Below are positions 7,736 to 11,469 of a DNA stretch of 11,469 nucleotides, in pieces. Origin of the DNA: Hyphomicrobiales bacterium (lineage in GTDB: Bacteria > Pseudomonadota > Alphaproteobacteria > Rhizobiales > Aestuariivirgaceae). The position numbers were made by a program, and so were the translations under genes. Where the stretch lies: NCBI GenBank assembly GCA_012032065.1, contig JAAURV010000064.1:1-11469 (forward strand), read 5' to 3'. The notes under the pieces are model-generated. The model ran no database searches, was not told the origin of the DNA, and was given only the letters and a program-made list of their open reading frames with translations. Numbering within the stretch: the first letter of the stretch is position 1; every line of letters starts with the position of its first letter.

Positions 7736-8155
7736 TTACGCCCGCCGATTGCGCTTCCGCAGATGATGGGTAAGGGCCAGCGAAATGCAGTGACGCAGGG
7801 CATCGGCTGGCAGCTTCTCCGAAACATCTAGGATGATGCTGCGTTTGCCCTCGAAGGTCAGCTCGCCGTCATAAAGCTCCTTGAACTGTTCGACCAGCCC
7901 GGATTGGCAATGGAAGTAGATGGCGCATTTCCGCGCATCGTTCCTGATGCCATCGATCCTGATCGTGCTGCCGCTGCCGGTTTCCGAGGTCAGGAAGCTG
8001 TGCTGGTTCCATCGCAGCCCTTCTTCGATCCGGCCGACACCCGGTGTGTCTCTCGCGGTGCTCAGCACCAGCTTACGGAGTTCCGCAAGTTTCCGGCGGA
8101 CGGGCTTCGGATAGGGCTTGGTCGTCTCCTCAAATGCGGTATCGGCAATACTCAT
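7736..8155 (-). CDS. DUF1801 domain-containing protein
   Basis: A 139-residue cytosolic protein. The central EGLRWNQHSFLT, the TIRIDGIRND strand, ARKCAIYFHCQSGLVEQF and LTFEGKRSIILDVSEKLP match the DUF1801 (YdhG-like) pattern. Function of this family is not established. The ATG at 8155 is preferred because AGGA lies 11 nt upstream; in-frame starts at 8173 and 8212 add residues with no family look. It sits 69 bp upstream of argG and 73 bp downstream of the Fic gene on the same strand. Confidence 0.85.
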   Translation of the reverse strand: MSIADTAFEETTKPYPKPVRRKLAELRKLVLSTARDTPGVGRIEEGLRWNQHSFLTSETGSGSTIRIDGIRNDARKCAIYFHCQSGLVEQFKELYDGELTFEGKRSIILDVSEKLPADALRHCISLALTHHLRKRNRRA

Positions 8156-8199
8156 CGCTTCGATCTTCCTCATGATTGGCCCGGGTCTTATGCCAACCC

Positions 8200-8218
8200 G
8201 CTGACGAAGCATGTCAGC
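8200..8218 (-). terminator. Possible terminator hairpin after the Fic gene
   Basis: GCTGAC-(7 nt)-GTCAGC, a 6-bp stem starting 10 nt after the Fic stop codon. No T-run follows on the - strand, so the call rests on position and pairing only. Confidence 0.3.
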
Positions 8219-8228
8219 AACTGGCTTG

Positions 8229-8974
8229 CTATTCCGGGATGCAACCAGCCAAAAACTCCATCATCTCGCTCGCTTCGCCACCCGGATAAAAGCGCGCCAT
8301 CGCTTCATTGTAGGCAAGTTGCTTGTTTGCCGGAATCGACAGCCCGTCAAAGCCGTGGCGCATCAACTCGCCGTTCATCATCGCGCGAGCAGTGCGCTTG
8401 TTACCGTCGAAGAAGAATTGCTCGCGCGTCATGAACAGCTTCAGGGCAACGCGCGTTCGGACGGGTCAGTTACATGCGCGTTCAGCGCCGATATACCTGC
8501 TTCGAATGAAGTCGTGAGATTCTTGCCTCCGGGTTCGGTCGGCTTCGGCTGATACGACATATAGCCGAGCGCCACGCTCACATTCGACATTTCCCTGCCC
8601 TCGCCCCGGAATTGCCCCCATTCCAAAGCTTCGTCACGTGCGATGAGCGCATTGAGATCGCAAGCCATTCGTTTGCTGACCGCAAAACTCCCGTCGAGCA
8701 CAGTTTGCGCGACCAGTTTCATCGAGTCCCGAAGCCCAAGGATCTGTTGCGTGTCGGAGAGCTTCCGCCCGCCAACCGTGATGCCGTCGAGCAGCGTTTG
8801 CACCTCCGGAAACGTATAGGGATTGCCCTCAAGTTGCGCCGCCTCCCAAACGAATTGCGGCAACGACTTCAAATAGCGCTTCACAGCGCGCACAGCTTCG
8901 CCGCGCTGGAGGGGCAACGGAAACAGCTCCCGGTTCCAGTTCATGCCAAGGATTTGAAACAGCGCGTCGCTCAT
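8229..8974 (-). pseudogene. Fic domain protein, frameshifted, catalytic His replaced by Gln
   Basis: Fic enzymes usually transfer AMP to a target protein using the motif HxFx(D/E)GN(G/K)RxxR. The first frame (stop at 8441) carries an N-terminal AAQLEGNPYTFPEVQTLL (residues 45-62), resembling the inhibitory helix ([S/T]xxxEG) of class II Fic proteins with Ala in place of Ser/Thr. The second frame (to 8229) carries QFFFDGNKRTARAMMNG. The frames join near 8443-8452 (SERAL to ALKLFMTREQ) by adding one base, giving about 248 residues. In the motif the His is Gln (CAA) while Asp, Gly, Asn and both Arg remain, so classical AMP transfer is doubtful even if the frame is whole. The start at ATG 8974 (MSDALFQILGMNW) is a judgement; a TTG at 9010 is possible. 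Neither has a strong ribosome site. Confidence 0.8.
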
Positions 8975-9013
8975 GGATATTGGGTTGCCCGATTTCCCGG
9001 CATGGCTCAAGGG

Positions 9014-9139
9014 TCAGCGGCCATGAGGATAAGTGAAGAGGATGATTGCCGCGCCGGCTGCAAGCGCCAACACGCCAATCGCGAGGAGAGACAGCCCAGG
9101 GTCTTGCGCGCGATCAACGCGCGATTGCGTCGCGCTCAG
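9014..9139 (-). CDS. Possible small one-helix membrane peptide (non-ATG start)
   Basis: Frame of 41 codons between a TAA (9142-9140) and a TGA (9016-9014). It contains a convincing 20-residue hydrophobic segment, LSLLAIGVLALAAGAAIILF, after a polar N-terminus and before YPHGR. No ATG, GTG or TTG precedes the helix; the only near-start is CTG at 9139, right after the TAA, with no Shine-Dalgarno. It may be a peptide starting at CTG, the remnant of a longer gene cut by the repeat just upstream, or chance. It lies 39 bp upstream of the Fic ATG. Confidence 0.25.
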   Translation of the reverse strand: MSATQSRVDRAQDPGLSLLAIGVLALAAGAAIILFTYPHGR

Positions 9140-9170
9140 TTAAACTATTGGCTTTCGCAACCAACACAGC

Positions 9171-9217
9171 CCTCGTGCTGAGGTGCATCGCGGAACGCGA
9201 TGCCTCGAAGCACGGCC
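9171..9217 (+). repeat. REP-like unit A
   Basis: 16-nt left arm, 15-nt tip ATCGCG-GAA-CGCGAT, right arm GCCTCGAAGCAC, then GGCC. The arms pair imperfectly (GTGCT with AGCAC, AGG with CCT, with bulges), a bulged REP-like hairpin. Confidence 0.7.
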
Positions 9218-9248
9218 GCGAGTCCGGCGCGGACAATTCTGAGCTTGT

Positions 9249-9296
9249 GGCCTGTGCTTCGAGGCTCAGCCTGCGGCTGAGCACCTCAGCACGAGG
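9249..9296 (-). repeat. REP-like unit B, inverted
   Basis: Read on the - strand it has the same 16-nt left arm, a different 15-nt tip TCAGCC-GCA-GGCTGA, the same GCCTCGAAGCAC right arm, and AGGCC. It differs from unit A only in the tip and one added base after the right arm. Confidence 0.7.
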
Positions 9297-9348
9297 TTCA
9301 CAGGGGGAAGGGTCTCAACTGCGCGTGCGGTGCGCTCGTGTCTTCGGG

Positions 9349-9816
9349 CTAAGTTCCTGCGTCACATTCCGCAAATCTCGCCAAGCAAGACCAATAGAGC
9401 CAACCGAACAGCGCACCAAGCAAGCCAACGTAAACAATGAATGCGAACGTCATCCCACTGGACTCGAAGTGAACGGGAGCGGTCCCGGCACCGACCAAGG
9501 CGAATATGACCGCCAGAATTTTGGCATCGCGCACTCGGAACAACTCCACTATGAACACAATCACCAATGCCCCTAGCGAAATTTGTTGTATTGCTGCCAA
9601 AAGATATCGGGCAAAGATGCGTGGCAATTCAGTGAGAAGGCCACGATACGGCGGCGGAGGATTTCCAGATGCCAATTCCTTCACAAACGCATATGAAAGC
9701 CAAGCCCAAGTAAAAAATAAGAGCGCGAGCAACGTTCCGGCAATGACGCGGAAGACGGCATATTCCGCAGCCCCCTTCCATGCATTCGAAACCTGATCCC
9801 CGCGCTCGATCCTCAT
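9349..9816 (-). CDS. Uncharacterised four-helix membrane protein
   Basis: Not recognised. The 155-residue product starts with a short charged stretch (MRIERGDQVSNAW) and has about four hydrophobic segments: around VFRVIAGTLLALLFFTWAWL (22-41), AAIQQISLGALVIVFIVELF (74-93), ILAVIFALVGAG (98-109) and FAFIVYVGLLGALFGWLYW (123-141), with a Pro-rich loop (NPPPPYRG) after the first. The ATG at 9816 is preferred to a TTG at 9849; the ribosome site is weak in both cases. The base composition is less GC-rich than rlmN, so it may be an acquired or poorly conserved gene. It lies 114 bp downstream of rlmN in the same direction; that gap holds only a weak dyad (TCACGCCT 9863-9870 with AGGCGTGA 9903-9910). 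Confidence 0.65.
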   Translation of the reverse strand: MRIERGDQVSNAWKGAAEYAVFRVIAGTLLALLFFTWAWLSYAFVKELASGNPPPPYRGLLTELPRIFARYLLAAIQQISLGALVIVFIVELFRVRDAKILAVIFALVGAGTAPVHFESSGMTFAFIVYVGLLGALFGWLYWSCLARFAECDAGT

Positions 9817-9930
9817 CAACAACCCACTCGCTTTTGCACGCGCTTCCAAATTTCTTATTCGATCACGCCTTCCGCTTCGGTTTCAGGCAGCGCCTCAATG
9901 ACAGGCGTGACGATTTACCAAACTTGCATG

Positions 9931-11103
9931 TCATCGCTCCCTCGCCCTCACCTTCTGGCTCTCGCTCTTCAATTGCCCGCAGGCCGCCATGATATCGCGG
10001 CCGCGCGGTGTCCGCACCGGCGAGGCATAGCCGGCCTTGTTGATGATCTCGGCAAAGGTTTCGATCGTGTCCCAGTCCGAGCATTCATATTGCGTGCCGG
10101 GCCAGGGATTGAACGGAATGAGATTGATCTTGGCGGGGATACCGGCCAGCAGCTTCACCAACCGCTTGGCGTCTTCGGGCGTGTCGTTGACGCCTTTAAG
10201 CATCACATATTCGAAAGTGATGCGCCGCGCATTGGAAAGGCCTGGATAGGCGCGGCAGGCGGCGAGCAACTCGGCGATCGGATATTTCTTGTTGAGCGGC
10301 ACGAGCTTGTTGCGGATCTCGTCCGTGGTGCCGTGCAGCGAAATCGCCAGCATCGTGCCGATCTCGTCGCCCGCCCGCACGATCTCCGGCACAACGCCAC
10401 TCGTCGACAGCGTGATCCGCCGCTTGGACAGCGACAGCCCTTCGCCATCGGATGCAATCTCCATCGCGGTCTTCACATGATCGAAATTGTAGAGCGGCTC
10501 GCCCATGCCCATCAGCACCACATTGGTGATGTAGCGTCCGGATGCCGGCGGCTTGGGATTGGCTTCGAGATCGTCCGGCCAGTCCTCGACGCGATCGCGC
10601 GCCAGCATGATCTGGCCGGCGATTTCCTCGGCGGTGAGATTGCGCACCAGGCGCTGCGTGCCGGTGTGGCAGAAGCTGCAAGTGAGCGTGCAGCCGACTT
10701 GCGACGAAATGCAAAGCGTGCCGCGGTCCTCTTCAGGAATATAGACGGTCTCGATTTCGTGGCGCTGGCCGCGTTCATCGGGCGCAAGCCTAAGCAGCCA
10801 TTTGCGCGTGCCGTCGCTCGATATCTGTTCTGTGACCACTTCCGGCCGCGTGATCGAAAACGTTTCCTCAAGCCGCGCCCGCAGCTCCTTCGAGATATCG
10901 GTCATCTCCGCGAATGACATGACACCCTTGTGATAGATCCAGTGCCAGATCTGCCGCATTCTCATGCGCCGATGTTTTTCCGGAACGCCGGCGCGGGCGA
11001 GCGCATCCGCCAGCGCCTGGCGCGAAAGCCCGACAAGCGAAGGCCGCAGGTCATTCGGAATATAGCGCGGCGCCTCGGCCATCCGATCGATTACAGTTGT
11101 CAT
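9931..11103 (-). CDS. rlmN: 23S rRNA (adenine2503-C2)-methyltransferase, dual-specificity RlmN
   Basis: Radical-SAM enzyme that methylates C2 of A2503 in 23S rRNA and, in many bacteria, A37 of some tRNAs. The 390-residue product is complete. The iron-sulfur cluster motif is Cys138-xxx-Cys142-xx-Cys145 (CTLTCSFC); Cys131 in TLCISSQVGC and Cys375 in IMAACGQL match the conserved Cys118 and catalytic Cys355 of the E. coli enzyme. The GEPL motif is at 201-204, and LSTSGVVPEI and AISLHGTTDEIRNKLVP are also typical. The start codon overlaps the stop of the upstream phosphodiester glycosidase gene as ATGA, so translation is probably coupled. Confidence 0.98.
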   Translation of the reverse strand: MTTVIDRMAEAPRYIPNDLRPSLVGLSRQALADALARAGVPEKHRRMRMRQIWHWIYHKGVMSFAEMTDISKELRARLEETFSITRPEVVTEQISSDGTRKWLLRLAPDERGQRHEIETVYIPEEDRGTLCISSQVGCTLTCSFCHTGTQRLVRNLTAEEIAGQIMLARDRVEDWPDDLEANPKPPASGRYITNVVLMGMGEPLYNFDHVKTAMEIASDGEGLSLSKRRITLSTSGVVPEIVRAGDEIGTMLAISLHGTTDEIRNKLVPLNKKYPIAELLAACRAYPGLSNARRITFEYVMLKGVNDTPEDAKRLVKLLAGIPAKINLIPFNPWPGTQYECSDWDTIETFAEIINKAGYASPVRTPRGRDIMAACGQLKSESQKVRARER

Positions 11104-11469
11104 TTCACCACCGCCACCATGGGGCCAAGCGGAAGAAACCCATCATTGCGCGAAAGCTCGGCGGAATAGAGGCTCGATACGCTGCCATCGAGAAACAGCG
11201 CGTTCTTCGCGCCGATCTGATCGCGGAAGAAGGCGGCGAAATCGTAGAAATTCACCGGGTTCTCGGAAATCGCGAACACCAGCATGCTCTCGCCCACGAT
11301 GCCGACGCCATTGCGCCGTTTGAGCGATGTGCCGCCAGCCGAAAACTTCGGATGGATCTGTCCATTCACCACCAGCATCGGGCCGGACTGCGAAGCATAG
11401 TCCACTTTCATTCCACGCTTCACGAAAGCTTCCGTATCGAGCACGCCCGCCTTGCCGCCCGCCACATAG
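11100..11469 (-). CDS. Phosphodiester glycosidase family protein (DUF2233/NAGPA-like), 3' part
   Basis: Only the C-terminal 122 or so residues are in the window; the frame is open to the edge and the start lies beyond it. The segments AGVLDTEAF, YASQSGPMLVVNGQIHP, RRNGVGIVG, FAISENPVNFYDFAAFFRD and ALFLDGSVSSLY match the C-terminal half of the NAGPA-like phosphodiester glycosidase family (formerly DUF2233), related to the human enzyme that uncovers mannose 6-phosphate. Bacterial members are often exported, but a signal peptide cannot be judged here. The substrate is unknown. Its TGA overlaps the rlmN ATG (ATGA, 11100-11103), indicating an operon with rlmN, although no functional link is evident. 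Confidence 0.88.
   Translation of the reverse strand, partial: YVAGGKAGVLDTEAFVKRGMKVDYASQSGPMLVVNGQIHPKFSAGGTSLKRRNGVGIVGESMLVFAISENPVNFYDFAAFFRDQIGAKNALFLDGSVSSLYSAELSRNDGFLPLGPMVAVVK

Larger units (their letters stand above)
9171..9296. repeat. Pair of inverted REP-like palindromic units
   Basis: The element opens with CCTCGTGCTGAGGTGC (9171-9186) and closes with its exact reverse complement (9281-9296). Inside are two hairpins and a further 11-bp inverted pair, CCTCGAAGCAC (9203-9213) with GTGCTTCGAGG (9254-9264). The whole can fold as a cruciform or cloverleaf. It is best read as two copies of one 47-48-bp unit in opposite orientation around a 31-bp spacer. CACAG flanks both sides (9165-9169, 9299-9303), possibly a target duplication, though five bases can match by chance. 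No transposase (RAYT type) is in the window. It fills most of the non-coding stretch between the Fic and membrane protein genes. Confidence 0.8.

Noticed and set aside
6916..7831. Long open frames on both strands across argG
   Set aside because: Arg/His-rich compositions and no family pattern; they are antisense or shifted readings of a high-GC gene whose own frame is fully conserved.
9171..9296. tRNA-like cloverleaf
   Set aside because: The fold resembles a cloverleaf, but there are no tRNA consensus bases, anticodon arm or CCA end; the inverted two-unit reading explains every arm.
9898..10917. 339-codon + strand open frame opposite rlmN
   Set aside because: It mirrors rlmN, which is certain, and its product has a low-complexity antisense composition without known motifs.

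Overview
The window looks like a chromosomal stretch from an alphaproteobacterium, possibly of the Hyphomicrobiales type. The reasons are its high-GC coding style, the closest feel of its ArgG and RlmN proteins, and a CCTCGTGCTGAGG-type palindromic repeat like those scattered in alphaproteobacterial genomes. I cannot assign a genus. No rRNA, tRNA, CRISPR array, insertion sequence or phage gene is visible.

Layout. The left end (73-1454, + strand) holds a DUF4143-type AAA ATPase that is less GC-rich than the rest and broken by one frameshift. Facing it on the - strand are an OsmC-family protein (1468-1968) and a ChaC-like gamma-glutamylcyclotransferase (2043-2719, frameshifted near its N-terminus). 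Both could touch thiol, peroxide or glutathione metabolism. A strong sigma70-type promoter with a 12-bp palindrome in its spacer lies before chaC (2759-2787). Next come a frameshifted SLC13/ArsB-like anion transporter (2817-4060) and, just upstream in the same direction, an unknown six-helix membrane protein (4095-4745). These two probably form one transcription unit. A LysR regulator (4876-5781) is divergent from a COG3576-type flavin-binding protein (5857-6504), a classic regulator/target pair. The 3' end of the latter overlaps argG (6446-7666, - strand) by 59 bp, tail to tail.

Right of argG, all on the - strand, are a DUF1801 protein (7736-8155), a frameshifted Fic-domain protein whose motif has Gln instead of the catalytic His (8229-8974), a possible 41-residue one-helix peptide (9014-9139), a 126-bp repeat made of two inverted REP-like units (9171-9296), a four-helix membrane protein (9349-9816), rlmN (9931-11103), and the 3' part of a phosphodiester glycosidase-family gene that overlaps rlmN by ATGA and runs off the window.

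Two points stand out. First, four genes (ATPase, ChaC, transporter, Fic) each carry one frameshift of the same sense, as if one base were missing. This is either a systematic sequencing/assembly deletion error or real decay of dispensable genes; argG, rlmN and the other complete genes are intact. Second, the two REP-like units share nearly identical arms but have completely different 15-nt tips, each of which still folds as a 6-bp stem with a 3-nt loop. I found no convincing new multi-gene system. The repeat pair is the most unusual element.
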